Source: Geosiphon pyriformis (lineage: Eukaryota > Glomeromycota > Glomeromycetes > Archaeosporales > Geosiphonaceae). Taken from it: a stretch of DNA of 64,000 nt. The position numbers were made by a program, and so were the translations under genes. This document shows, in pieces, positions 46,705-57,874 of this stretch. Within the stretch, counting starts at the first letter, position 1. Each line of letters begins with the position of its first letter. The stretch covers positions 1,394,607-1,458,606 of the forward strand of contig JAAOMT010000128.1 in assembly GCA_016748015.1 (NCBI GenBank), written 5' to 3'. The notes under the pieces were generated by a model that was not told the origin of the DNA, did not search any database, and saw only the letters and a list, made by a program, of their open reading frames with translations.

Positions 46705-48330
46705 GTGGCGACCACACCAGACACAACAACTCTAAGATATCATCAGTCAATTTACACCCACTGCAAGCAAAGATTCAACATCCCAGACGGAATTGAAGTT
46801 GTTAAGAAATTAGTATACCAATACATTGAAAATCACATCAACAATTATCTTTTTGGAAACTACAACATTTCAGAAGTTAGAAGCAACCTCTACAATAATT
46901 TAGTGTACTATTCACAATTGGGAACAGAAAACCTGAACAGTAAAACACTTGCTACCTACTTCCAAGAACTTAATTTTAATATTATTGAGTATTGTGAAGA
47001 AAAATACCCAGTACAGCCCAAATACTCTTTTAACTTTGAATCAAAAACAGAGACAAGCAACAAAGACAAACAAAAAGTAAAACAATACTCAAGAACCACT
47101 CCAAACACTCCAATACTACCAAAGACAACTGCCAAACACTTGTAAACACCTGAACAAGAACCCAGTATCAAATTAGCACTTTCTATTACACCATTTCCAA
47201 TTTTACTTGTTCAACCACAAACACCAAGTTTACCACTTAACTGTTTCTCCAAACCAGAAGATTTTCAGTCACTTAGAAATCCTACTCAACAACAAAAACC
47301 AATATCAACAAGTGCCAATATCATTAATTACTTACAGAAAAACGAAAATAATCATTCAGAAAGCTTGGAAAGTGAAGAAACTAAATCAAAACCAGAAGAA
47401 ATCACAAGAAACAAAGAAGAAATGGCAACTGCTTACATTGCAAAAATTCCAGAATTCACTGGTGAAGACAATAATACCAGTCTTTAAGAATGGCTTGACA
47501 AAGTTTAAAAAGCAGAAGATGCAAATGGTTGGATTGCAGCAAGAATGCTTAAAGCAATTCCCTACTTTCTCCAAGGAACAGCAGAAGAATGGTTTGAAAA
47601 TTTAGAAGAACCATTTGAGAACTGGCAAGCATTCAAAGATGCTTTCTTACAACAATTTACTGACAACAACACCTCTATTACTCTCCACAATCGCTTTTGC
47701 AATATTAAACAAGAAACATCTAAAACTGTTATAACCTATCTTGGAAGATTCAACAAACTTCTTCAACGAATTATGAAATGACTATGGAAGAAGCAAATCA
47801 CACCAAACTCATCAATCTAGCTATTGGAAAAACCAGTTCAACAGCTGAAGAGAAAATAAACCAACTTACAAAGAAGGTTGAAAGCTACTTCACAAACCAA
47901 CAACAACAGCAACAACAACCACAAAGATATCAACTCTTACAACAACACAACCAAAACAATTTTGGATCACCATCCAACAACCAACCTCAAAATTGTCATT
48001 ATTGTGGAATTCCAGAACACTAGAAACGAGATTGTAGAAAATTACAAAGAGACCAACAAAACAGAAGTAATCAATGTTACTTTTCACTACAACAATCTTA
48101 TTACCAATTTCCACTACCAACCTATTATTTACCAAGACCACAAAATTAAAACAGTTACTATTAACCAGCTTCACAACCAATGTAGCAACAATATCAGCAA
48201 CCTTTACCAATTCAGTCATATCAGACACCACCCATTTAACAATATCAAGTACCAGCAAAAAAATTGGTTCAACATAACCAATTCACACCCCAAAATCAAT
48301 TTCAGAATAACAACAACAGAATCAATTTAA
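46705..48330 (+). pseudogene. E4 Gag
   Basis: The frame opens at GTG (46,705; ATTPDTTTLRYHQ) with an in-frame TAA nine codons earlier and no ATG. The N-terminal domain (IPDGIEVVKKLVYQYIENH, ISEVRSNLYNNLVYY) ends at a stop at 47,145. The capsid domain starts at ATG 47,422 (MATAYIAKIPEFTGED) with LQGTAEEWFENLEEPFENW and AFLQQFTDNN to 47,781. A deletion there joins it out of frame to MEEANHTKLINLAIGKT. A Gln-rich stretch and the knuckle CHYCGIPEH-stop-KRDC follow near 48,000. Whether the N-terminal and capsid parts form one frame in an intact copy cannot be settled here. Confidence 0.87.
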
Positions 48331-48479
48331 ATAACCAGTTGGTTCTCTGAAATTCTGGTCAACAAAGACCCAATTACTATCACACTCAACCCAGTTATCT
48401 TACAATACCAGAGAAATCGGATTTTCAACAACCTGCACTTTCTGAAGGTAAAGTTGTAGCACCCAGATCAAACCTTTCC

Positions 48480-48995
48480 AACAACACTATTTCACCAGCT
48501 CAAATTGCCCAAAATGCCAACCTTTTAAATATATTCTCATTCGAATTTGAAGCAAATGAATCACCATTTTTGCTTAGTAATGCAGCAGCTAATGAACAAA
48601 GAGCTATCACTGTCATGTACACTAAAGCTACAGTAGAAGGAAAACCCATCCAACTAATTCTAGACAGTGAATTAGCTGGAAGTATTATCACCTACCAGTT
48701 AATACAACAGCTTCAAAGAACTGTTGACAGACCAGCCCAAACTGTAATTGTTACAGCAGATGGTATGAAAAAGACACCAGTAGGAGAAATTGACAATTTT
48801 TCATTTACCATTAATGGAATCACTATTTCAGTCAAAGTTTTAGTCATAGATGCACCCCAATACCAAGCTCTGGTCGGAAATAATTGGCTTTTTAAGGCCA
48901 ATACAAACTTGGACTGGGAAACTCAGGAATTAAAAATTTCATACCAAGGACAATACACCATAGTACCTGTTACTTGTGGTACTTTTAACAAATAA
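48480..48995 (+). pseudogene. E4 aspartic protease domain
   Basis: Open from about 48,420 to the stop at 48,993. It contains ITVMYTKATVEGKPIQLILD then SELAGSIITYQL, VTADGMKKTPVGEIDNFSFT, VKVLVIDAPQYQALVGNNWL and the tail TNLDWETQELKISYQGQY. The triad is Asp-Ser-Glu, not Asp-Ser-Gly; E2 shares this. Otherwise it looks complete, and it shares one frame with the following Cys-rich module and dUTPase. Confidence 0.87.
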
Positions 48996-49149
48996 TCAGA
49001 AAAAGCCCCAGTATTTGAATTTGAAGAGGAGAAAGAAATGCCACTTACTGAAATCTACATGGCTCTTGGATCAACATCCAATTGGGCTGAAGAAACAGAA
49101 CAGGAGATTTTTGAAGAATCAAGAAAATGGAAGAAAGTTAGATATTCTA

Positions 49150-49760
49150 CACCAAAACCATAGAAACAACCACCCTATATTTCACTCAAATGCAAAGATT
49201 ACAACAAAAAACTTTCATTAATGTGAGCATGTATTTTTCCAGAAGAAGAATATGAAACTCATACCTGTTACTTTTGCAAAGCATGCCATAGAGAACGATT
49301 TGAATCTCCAAAAAGAAATGAAAAATAGGACAACACACCTTGTCTTACATGTAGAGATATGTTACCAGAAGAATACAACTGGATTGATATTGCAATAAGA
49401 GAAGGAGTATGTGATCAAACCTGTTAATATGCTCTATCAATTTCGGAAAAAGTCAGAAGAGGAACACCATTTGATGCAGCATACAACAGTGCTCTCAATA
49501 AACTTTACCATTACCCTCATGATACTGAAATGATTTTTGACTTAGCAATGACATTAATTAATAGAGCCACCCAAGAAGATGTCCACCAAATGAAAGAAGC
49601 TGAATACATTGAGTATACCATGAAATTAGCTGGAGTTGATTATAAAAATGAAGTAGAAACTTACCACCAAATTGCAAGCCACACATACCCAACTCAAGAA
49701 GCTTAAATTCAACGATTAGAGCAAATGAACATTCAATTGTGTGAAGAATACATCATGCCT
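49150..49760 (+). pseudogene. E4 Cys-rich module
   Basis: ISLKCKDYNKKLS (second Cys changed to Tyr), then THTCYFCKACHRERFES, TPCLTCRDMLPEEYNW and EGVCDQTC-stop-YALS. The helical domain (SEKVRRGTPFDAAYNSALNK, EMIFDLAMTLINRATQ, AEYIEYTMKLAG) follows. It is the same module as in E2, with CYFCKAC here in place of CYYYKAC. Metal binding is inferred. In-frame stops sit at Gln- or Trp-type positions. Confidence 0.76.
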
Positions 49761-49959
49761 TGTGATGACAAATAGTGTCCAGAATGCTATGCTCTTAGCA
49801 TTCCCCTGCCAGAGAAAAATAATGAAAATGAAATTGAATTTGGAGTATCTGAACTGGTAGAAGAACTACCAACCACCCCTATCTATCTTCTTAAAAAGCA
49901 ATCATCTCTATAACTTAAATATTTCGACAACCATGGTCAAGGAATCAGACCAGAAAAAG

Positions 49960-50935
49960 CACACGAAATTGATGCTGGATATGACCTAAGATATCCAGGA
50001 AAAGATACTTTGGTTCTCCAACCAAAGTCCTTAACAAAAATCAATCTCAAAATTGCTTTTGAAATTTTACCTGGAGCAATGGTTCAAATTGCATCCAGAT
50101 CATCATTGGCAAGCAAAGGAATCAATGTTAAAGAAGGAGTTATAAATACAGGATATACTGGAAACATTACCATCATGTTACAAAATGAAACAGACAAACT
50201 ATTCAGAATTGAACATGCTGAAAAAATTGCCCAAGCAATTTACCTACTCCTAATTAACATTTCGGAGTTACAATCAGTTAAAAACAGAGAACAATTGGGA
50301 AAAAGTGAAAGAGAAACTCAAGGTTTTGGTTCAACTGAATGATTTACAGTTCCAGTAAACATAGTTTTTAATACACAGAATGAATCTTACCAGATTCTTC
50401 AACTTCCCCAACCAATTACCATTTCACCTTTTAGTAAACATCACGAAATTTACACTTGCTCAAAACCCACCACTACCCAACAAATCTTTAAATCCAATAA
50501 ACAAATCTGTTTGAAGCATGAAATCTCAATCCCAAACGTTTATATTCTTAAAGGAATGAAAAAATTTTGAGTTACATTCTATAACCTCAATAATTACCCC
50601 ATTGTCTTATTGAACAAACTAGAGATTGGAATCATACACAGTAACATTTTTCAAGATAAAAACCCTCAAATTGTCTCTAATTTCATCGAAATTATAAGAC
50701 ATACACTACTTCCAAATCTAAACATCATTTCTACCACTGAAAACTACCACTTTTTGGAAGAAAAACTCTCTCGAATCAACATGGGTCTCTTGGAACCCCA
50801 ACAACAAAGACAATTGAAACAATTGATAGCTGAATTTGCAGATATATTTGCAAAAGACAACAATAACCTTGGAAAAATGGATATTGTTTAACACCAAATT
50901 CATACAGGAAATGCTCCACCAAAATGACAACAAGC
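49960..50935 (+). pseudogene. E4 dUTPase domain and beta-rich linker of Pol
   Basis: Motif 1 is DAGYDLRYPGKD (49,971), motif 2 QIASRSSLASKGINV (about 50,090), motif 3 GVINTGYTGNI (Asp to Asn at the catalytic-motif position), motif 4 EKIAQAIYLL and motif 5 ERETQGFGSTE (50,307-50,339). The spacing fits the trimeric dUTPase fold of about 125-130 residues. The linker has IPNVYILKGMKKF, NYPIVLLNKLEIGIIHSNIF and, before RT, EPQQQRQLKQLIAEFADIFA. A stop directly after motif 5 (GFGSTE-stop) replaces a Gln or Trp codon. Confidence 0.9.
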
Positions 50936-50939
50936 CTAT

Positions 50940-52180
50940 TGAGTTCCACCTGCTAGCCACCAATTTATTAGAGAAGAGGTCCAAAAAATGCTCAATAACA
51001 GATTAATTCAATCATCAAGAAGTCTATGGGCCTCACAGTAGTTCTTGTCAAAAAAAAAAACGGAAAAATCAGATTTTGTGTTGATTATCAACAATTGAAT
51101 AGTGTCACAATTGGAGATGCCTACCCTTTCCCAAGAATTGATGACATGTTAGATGCTTTAGGAAAAGCCAAGTTTTTCTCAACTTTAGACTTGGAAAGTG
51201 GATACTGACAAGTCGAAATAGACCCAAAAGATAAACCCAAAACAGCATTTACCACCCAAAAAGGAAACTATGAGTTCAATGTTATGCCTTTTGGACTTTG
51301 CAATGCATCAGCAATATTCCAACAACTCATGGATGTTGTATATAAAAGACTCTTATGGCAATTAGTAGTTGTTTACCTTGATGACACTGATGTGTACTCA
51401 CCAAGCTTTGAAGCCCATTTTATTCATCTGCGAGAAGTTTTTCAATGATTACAGAAAGCAGAATTGAAGTTGAATATTGAGAAATATTATTTTGGAAAAA
51501 CAAGCTTAATTTTTCTTGGACACATAGTTAGCAAAGATGGAGTCAAACCAAACCCTAGAACAATTAGTGCTGTCAAAAACTTTCAAACTCCCAAAAATAC
51601 CACAGAACTAAGAGGATTTATAGGATTAGCTCCTACTATTAGAAATTTATAAAGAGATTCTCAGAAATTGCCAAACTATTCAATTATCTTATCAACAAAA
51701 ATGTGCCATACAAATGGACAGAAGAATAACAAAAAGCTTTTAAAATCCTCAAAACAAGATTGACAACAGCCCCAGTTCTTGCTTACCCAGACTTTAACAA
51801 ATGGTTCCAACTAGCCACTGATGCTTCACACATAGCTTTTGGTGTCATCCTATTACAATTGGATAAAAATGGCCAAGAACAAGTCATTGCCTATGCTAGT
51901 AGAACACTCAAGCCAACAGAACTCAAATATGGCTCAACAAAACTAGAAGCTGCCACAGTCATTTGGGCTCTCAAACACTTTCAACAATACCTAAAGAATG
52001 GAAAAGAGTTTGACATCATAACTAACAATATTGGCCTCAAATGGCTCAATAAAAATAAAAAAGAACAAAGTACCAAACAGTCTCAATAGAATGATTTTTT
52101 AGCAGACTACAAATATATAGTACATCACAAACCAGGAAAACTACACACTAATATTGACAGCCTTTCAAGAATAAGACAAT
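50940..52180 (+). pseudogene. E4 reverse transcriptase and RNase H
   Basis: Fingers: NNRLIQSSRSLWA, then a 1-bp deletion near 51,040, then VVLVKKKNGKIRFCVDYQQL. Motif A is FSTLDLESGY; the B-type motif is VMPFGLCNASAIFQQLMD; the catalytic box is VVVYLDDTDVYS (51,360-51,395), the only intact YLDD here. Next come thumb and connection (FLGHIVSKDGVKPNP, ELRGFIGLA) with a frameshift near 51,640, and RNase H (VLAYPDFNKWFQLATDASHI, IAYASRTLKPTELKYGSTKL) to about 52,180. It would copy element RNA into DNA in virus-like particles. It is inactive because of stops. Confidence 0.92.
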
Positions 52181-52289
52181 ATTAATACCAACATTAACAC
52201 CAACAAAACACCAACAAACTTAAACAGCAGAACAAATAACAACAATAGATTCAGAAAACTACAACAACATTAAAAACTATTTGGAGACT

Positions 52290-53628
52290 CTCACCATGCC
52301 AAAAAATTGGTCTTCAAGTGAAAAACATTAATTACAACACCAATCCAAACAATATTTTATACACCACAACAAAATCTATTACAAAAATCGTAGAAATCCA
52401 AACCAATCACTCAGATTAGTACAAAAGAATGAAAAAGAAACAATCTTATACAACATGCACATAGATCCTTCTTCAGCACACTTGGGAAGAGATGGAACAA
52501 TACAAAGAACTCTTGAACATTATTTTTGGCCTCAAATGCAAAAAGACATTCAACAATATATAGAATCTTGTGATAGTTGTCAAAGAAGAGGAGGAACTCG
52601 CCCCATAGAATCTTTAAATCCAATCAAAGTTGGACAACTTTTTAACAGAGTTGGAATTGATTTAGTCGGACCATTACCTATTACAACTCAAAAAAATTGT
52701 TATATTGCAGTCACAGTAGATTATCTTACCAAATGGCCTGAAGCTAAAGCCATCCAAAGAGTAGATACAAAATTAGTAGCAAATTTCATCTATAAAGACA
52801 TTATTTGTAGACATGGATGTCCAATTAAACTTTTATCTGATCAAGGAACACATTATAAACAACTTGATACAAGAAATTTGTGAACAATTCAATGTCAAAA
52901 GACCTCTATTATCACTTTATCATTCTCAAACAAATGGACTTGTAAAACGTTTCAACAGAACATTGTGTGAATCTCTAGCCAAAGTCTCAACAGACTTTGA
53001 GCAGGAATGAGATATCTTTATTTCATCAGTGTTATTAGCATACAAAACACTAAAACAAGATACTATGAAACACATACCATTTGATTTAACTTATGGAAGG
53101 ACAGCAACATTACTAATTAATTTCACAATAGAAACATACCCTGTACAACCAATTAATGAAGAGAACTTTCAAAAAACACTCCAAAGAAGGGCCTACACTC
53201 TTCTTAGTACACTGGAAGGAAAAAGAAGAACAGCAGCAACTCATATTGAACATTCTCAAACTCAACAAAAAGAAAGACATGACAACAAACTACCACCCAT
53301 AACCAACGAATTTAAAGTTGGAAATAAAGTTCTCTTACACAGAACTAAGGCTAAAAAACAATGGAGTAGAAAATTTGAAAACAAATGGAATGGACCATTT
53401 TATATTCACAAAATTCTAGGCAATAGATCATACAAGTTAAGACTTGATGACAAAATACTAGCAAAAGTTGCACATGGAGATAGATTGAAACACTATCACT
53501 TCAAAAACAATTATAAATCATTAATTCCACAAATTGGTACACATTCCCCTTTAATTAAACCTGAAGATATTCCCCGAAATTTAGAACCAATAATTATAAT
53601 AGAACAACAGCCAAACTTGAACACTTAA
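52290..53628 (+). pseudogene. E4 integrase
   Basis: Zinc domain: NMHIDPSSAHLGRDGTIQ with CDSCQRRGGT (52,455-52,600). Core: GIDLVGPLPIT (Asp 1), LLSDQGTHY (Asp 2), a frameshift near 52,855, then TNGLVKRFNRTL, where the catalytic Glu is Lys. The C-terminal part (53,029-53,628) is open for 199 residues with KWNGPFYIHKILGNRSYKLR (GPY/F) and an acidic, Ile-rich end. No chromodomain is visible. Confidence 0.92.
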
Positions 53629-53782
53629 ATTCAATATAATTTTACAATAATCTTTTTAATAACACACAAAGACAAAAATAATAATTAAATTACAAAAACA
53701 CACAAACCCAAAAACAAATAAAACCCCATATCCAAAAATAATTTTTTTTATTCTCCTTTTTTATTAATTAGTCAATTTTATT

Positions 53783-54490
53783 ATGATTATTCCCCAAAAT
53801 ATTCAACAAATATCCCAAAAATTAATGTTAGCTTTGAAAACACTTCCTGACTTATCCATAATGATTAATGGAAGTCAAATTAATTACATTTAAAAAGAAA
53901 CCACAGCCCCAATAGTAAATAATTCTTAAAACTACCACCCCTATAGAAGAAAAACAAAAGATCATTCTGAAAAAAGGTTACCAGAACTTTTGAAGCAAGC
54001 ACTGAAAAAAAACTTTTAAATTGCCCCTATTGACATTCCACCAAATGCCACAATTCAACAGAAACTTTTACTATGTCTTAATGAACAGAACAATGAACAT
54101 ACTCTTATATATAGATATTTTCATATTGGGAAAACACTTTACGAACAAAAACTGGAACTTGAAGCAACCAACATCACTCCTAAGACTATACAAAAACAAA
54201 TTCGCAATGAATTTAAGACAGCAGCTGTATTAACAAACACTTGCTACAAACTTAGAGCAGCTTTTAGACTTTATAATTTATTTACCACTTGTGAAAACAT
54301 CTTACAAAATTCAATACTCCAATCAATGAAAGTTCAATACATTGGAAAACTCACAAAACTGAAATTTCAACAATTTTCAGACCAAATCACTTCAATTATC
54401 TTGGACCACTATTTTAACATCACAGATAGTGCTTGGACTTTGACAGAGCTTAGTCTTAAGGAGGAGATTATGTTACTAGTAGAATTTTAG
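53783..54490 (+). pseudogene. Family-B third ORF (E4 copy), unknown function
   Basis: ATG (MIIPQNIQQISQKLMLALKT) at 53,783 to TAG at 54,490, 708 bp without net frameshift. It ends 20 bp inside the 3' LTR after crossing the polypurine tract (LKEEIMLLVEF). In-frame stops are present, for example near 53,890. The middle matches E2: RYFHIGKTLYEQKLEL, AAFRLYNLFTTC, KLTKLKFQQFSDQITS, HYFNITDSAW. It is predicted soluble and helical. It may be a distant homologue of the 564-bp family-A ORF. The conserved location in both families argues for a real accessory protein. Confidence 0.72.
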
Positions 54491-55442
54491 CTATTAATTA
54501 GCATGAAATTATCTTTATAATTCCTATTATTAATTAGCATACATTATTATTAATTCAATTATCACTTATTATTTAATCAAATTATCAAATATCATTACTC
54601 AATCAATAATCCGATTTGTACTTTAGAAATTAAGATAATCAAATTACACAATACTCTGAATCTTTTAACATAATCAAAATTCGCTGAAATTAATAAAAAT
54701 TTGCTGAAATAATCAATAGTTCAGTGAAATAACTTGTAAATTCACCGAAATGTATCTTTAGTTCACTCAAAGTGTAACAAAGAGAAAAGTGCAAGTTCAA
54801 AGACTAGTACTACAACAAGTTGTATAAAAGAAGAGCTTCTCTCTTCAAGGAAATGTATCTTTTTATAGTATCTTACTATAATATCTTACTTTACATATCT
54901 TAATTGAAACAAATCATCTTTTACAAAATCAAATAAAAATTAAATATTTAAAAACCAAATTCTTAAATTATTACACTTGAAATTTCCTTAACACAACTAA
55001 CGTTTTGAAATTGATTAGCTACCAATTTCAATAAACTGTTAATGACTCCAGGCCTGGATAGAAAACGTTTCCCTTGATAAAATCCTATTTCTTTTACATT
55101 TCTTTTATTTTTCTTTTATTTTCTTATTACAAATCATTAGGGTAGCCTACAGACAAGATTCTTGTAGAAGAGTTGACTTTCACAGCAAAGTAATTACACA
55201 TTTTAGTGAGCTTCCAGATGAGTAATTCCTGGGAAAGAGTTAACGTTTACTACAACATAACTACATAAAGTAACTGGCAAAAAATTGGCCATTCCACTTA
55301 TAAGCCCAGCAGTTCAAATTATAGGAGATAATTTGAAGATAAATTCAGTTACTGGAGGTTCAACTACTTCTAGAAAATGTAAATTTGCAACCAACAGACA
55401 TTTACAACATTTAAAAAAAGAGACCAAAAATCTCTGGTAACA
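54471..55442 (+). repeat. E4 3' LTR (family B, 972 bp)
   Basis: It follows the polypurine tract AAGGAGGAGATTA and runs from TGTTAC to GGTAACA, the same length as the 5' LTR. Confidence 0.94.
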
Positions 55443-55625
55443 CTGGGTTTTGTTCTTTTTCTTCTCTGAAAAGCATCACAATTTTGAAAATATTGAATGA
55501 TATCTGAATACATTGATGGCCAATAGTATCTTTTTTTGGCTCTTTCTATGGTCGCTTCTTTGTGAAAATGTCTTGTTGTTGGGTCTGAGTGCATGTTGAA
55601 CAATATTGTTTCTTTTTCTGAACCA
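55443..55625 (-). pseudogene. E5 integrase zinc domain
   Basis: Read leftward: SEKETILFNMHSDPTTRHFH, KKRYYWPSMYSDIIQYFQNC then DAFQRRKRTKPS. The second Cys of CxxC is Phe. It continues the E5 integrase after E4. At 55,625 it abuts plus-strand E6 sequence. Confidence 0.85.
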
Positions 55626-56620
55626 GAATGGCCAATACACACATGTATCAGCCATATGTGGCCATTTTAAGACCACCAAATCGACAACACCACTCATCGA
55701 GTTTGAGGAAGAAGAAAAAAAACCTACCTAGAAAGCCTATCAAGTGTCATGGGCTAAAGAAGATCATAACAAGTTACCACCAATACTCTCCTAGAATGAT
55801 AACAGAAAAGGAAAACAAAAGAAAAAACTTACCTAGAATGCTGACCAAGACTGGGAAACCAACAATGACTTAAACAAACTACCAACCTGGGAATGGGAAA
55901 AAACTAACAAAAAAAAAAGAAAAAAGAAAAAAGAAAAAAGAAGATATAATCAAAGAAACCACCACCACAAAAAAAATAACTAGTGGCTGGGAAAGAGAAT
56001 ACTCATGAGAACTAATTAAAGAGCCACCATATATATCTCTCAAATGTAAGAACTATGGGAAGAAACTTTTTTCTATGGGAGCTTGGGTTGCGCCAGACAA
56101 AGATTACTGGATGCGAATCCACTATTATTGCAAGCCTTGCCACCACAAATGCTATGGCTACCCAAAAAGACAAGACAAATAGAACAACAAACTCTATCTC
56201 ACTTGCAGTAAACAACTACTAAATGAAGGAATGTGGAATGACATTCCTGGATGAAAAAGAATGTACGATGCTTTATGCCAATACACAATTCTTATCAGCA
56301 ATTGGGTAAGTCATGGTATGCCAATAACTGCTGTCTGGCACTGTGTAATATCTTGCTTGGATAGTTATCTACATGACAAAGACAAGATTTGGCAAATGGC
56401 AAATGCCAAAGTAGTAAGTACTATGTCTAGTAAAATATTGGAAATCAAAAACAACTCTCTGGAGCCAGTCAATATTGTTCTGATTCCCAATCCAGACACT
56501 TTCCTGGACCTGGAAGCAGGCCCAGAAGAATTCCATGAGCACTACCAAAATTTGGCATCAACAAAAGAGGAATAAGAGCAGCATTTAGCCCAAATAAAAA
56601 CCCAACTATGTGATTATTGT
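55626..56620 (+). pseudogene. E6 Cys-rich module with spacer
   Basis: A Lys/Asn/Trp-rich spacer with repeats like those in E1 comes first (WAKEDHNKLPPIL, WETNNDLNKLPTWEWE). Then SLKCKNYGKKLFSMG (Cys to Tyr), HYYCKPCHHKCYGY, LYLTCSKQLLNEG and YDALCQYTILIS. The helical part is open from 56,261 to 56,575 and a further LCDYCLIPCDFQNCNKCDL cluster follows at about 56,605-56,665. The metal-binding role is inferred. Confidence 0.72.
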
Positions 56621-57874
56621 TTGATCCCATGTGACTTTCAAAATTGTAATAAGTGTGACCTTATTTACAATCCACCACTACACATGATCTACACAATTTC
56701 AGAGGAAGAACCAATTAGTAGCTGCACATTAAAATTGGAATTAATTTTCAATCCTGATTCAAACTCTGACAACAATGACGACAAAAATAATGGTTTCAGC
56801 TCTGCTCAATATGGCAACAAAGATAACAATGATTTGGACTCTGATTCAAACCCCAAAACATACATTGCACTCTCTGATCTCACCAAGAAACAAGAACTCA
56901 AATGGTTCAGTAATAATAATAAAAGTATTATGCCAGAATGCACACATGATACTAATGCAGGATTTGATCTGAAATATTCAGGGAAATATCCCATCAAATT
57001 GAAACCACATTTGTACACTTGCATCAATCTGAAAATAGCACTGGAAATTTTAGCAATGACAATGGTTCAATTAGCATTCAGAAGTAGTTTAGCGAAAAAG
57101 GAGATCAACATCAGAGGAAGAATAATTGATGCAGAATATGTAGGAAATATCATTGCTATGCTACAAAATGACTCAGAAAAAGCATATATCATAGATCCCA
57201 ATAAAAAGATAGCACAAACAATTTTCCTACTTCTGGTGAAAATAACTCAACTAGTGTTAGTGAAAAACAGAGAAGAATTAGGGATCACAGCTAGAGGGAT
57301 ACAGAGATTTAGATCAATGAATAGAATAGATGTACCAGTTAATATGGCAAAGGAAGAAATTGTTGACAAAAGAGAAATTATCTCAATCTGTCAATCAATT
57401 TCTATTCTACTATACAACCAGTACACAGTAGTTATAGAAAAAAAAGTGAAAGATCAGATGCAAATTTTTGAGACAGAAGCAACACTGTGTAAATCAGGAG
57501 AAATTGGACTTACCAATCTTTACATACCAGCCAAAAACCATAATCACATCAAAATTCCCATCTACAACAACACGGGAAATGTTTTAAAAATACCAGAAAG
57601 AATCATTATTGGCTATTTAACCATTGAAATTGAAGACCAACAGCCAGATACCATTTCAGATTTTCCACAACTATGCAGATATGTGGATATTACATCACAA
57701 ACCATATATGGACAAGAAAAATGTTATCTGCTTCAACAGAAACAGTTGGAACAGATGAATATAAGGAACTTAGACTCACTACAATGTATGCAACTTATGA
57801 TGTTACTCAACAATTTCAATGACATCTTTGCTAGCAAAAACGAATTTGGCAAAACTGACATAATTCAGTATTAA
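56621..57874 (+). pseudogene. E6 dUTPase domain and linker of Pol (longest open stretch)
   Basis: Open for 417 residues. An acidic Asn/Asp/Ser spacer precedes dUTPase motif 1 NAGFDLKYS, motif 2 FRSSLAKKEINIRG, motif 3 GRIIDAEYVGNI, motif 4 KKIAQTIFLL and motif 5 ARGIQRFRSMN (Gly to Arg twice). The linker has IGLTNLYIPAKNHNHIKIPI and ERIIIGYLTIEIED, then DFPQLCRYVDITSQTIYGQE and a helical run-up to RT (LMMLLNNFNDIFASKNEFGK). The TAA at 57,872-57,874 replaces the CAA of HQIKTG seen in E1. It is the clearest view of domain order in family A. Confidence 0.9.

Larger units (their letters stand above)
45688..55442 (+). mobile_element. E4: complete family-B Ty3/gypsy element, 9,755 bp, plus strand
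   Basis: LTRs of 972 bp each flank the full family-B gene set in the order Gag, protease, Cys-rich, dUTPase, linker, RT, RNase H, integrase, third ORF. Flanking 4-mers are ttga (45,684-45,687) and ctgg (55,443-55,446), which differ only by transitions. It is the best-preserved copy in the window: YLDD intact, integrase with both Asp. Defects are a Gag deletion of about 120 bp near 47,770, a 1-bp deletion in RT near 51,040, integrase Glu to Lys, protease Asp-Ser-Glu and about two dozen stops, mostly CAA to TAA. Confidence 0.95.

Noticed and set aside
53783-54490. Envelope gene
   Set aside because: No signal peptide, transmembrane helix or glycosylation-rich ectodomain; predicted soluble and helical.
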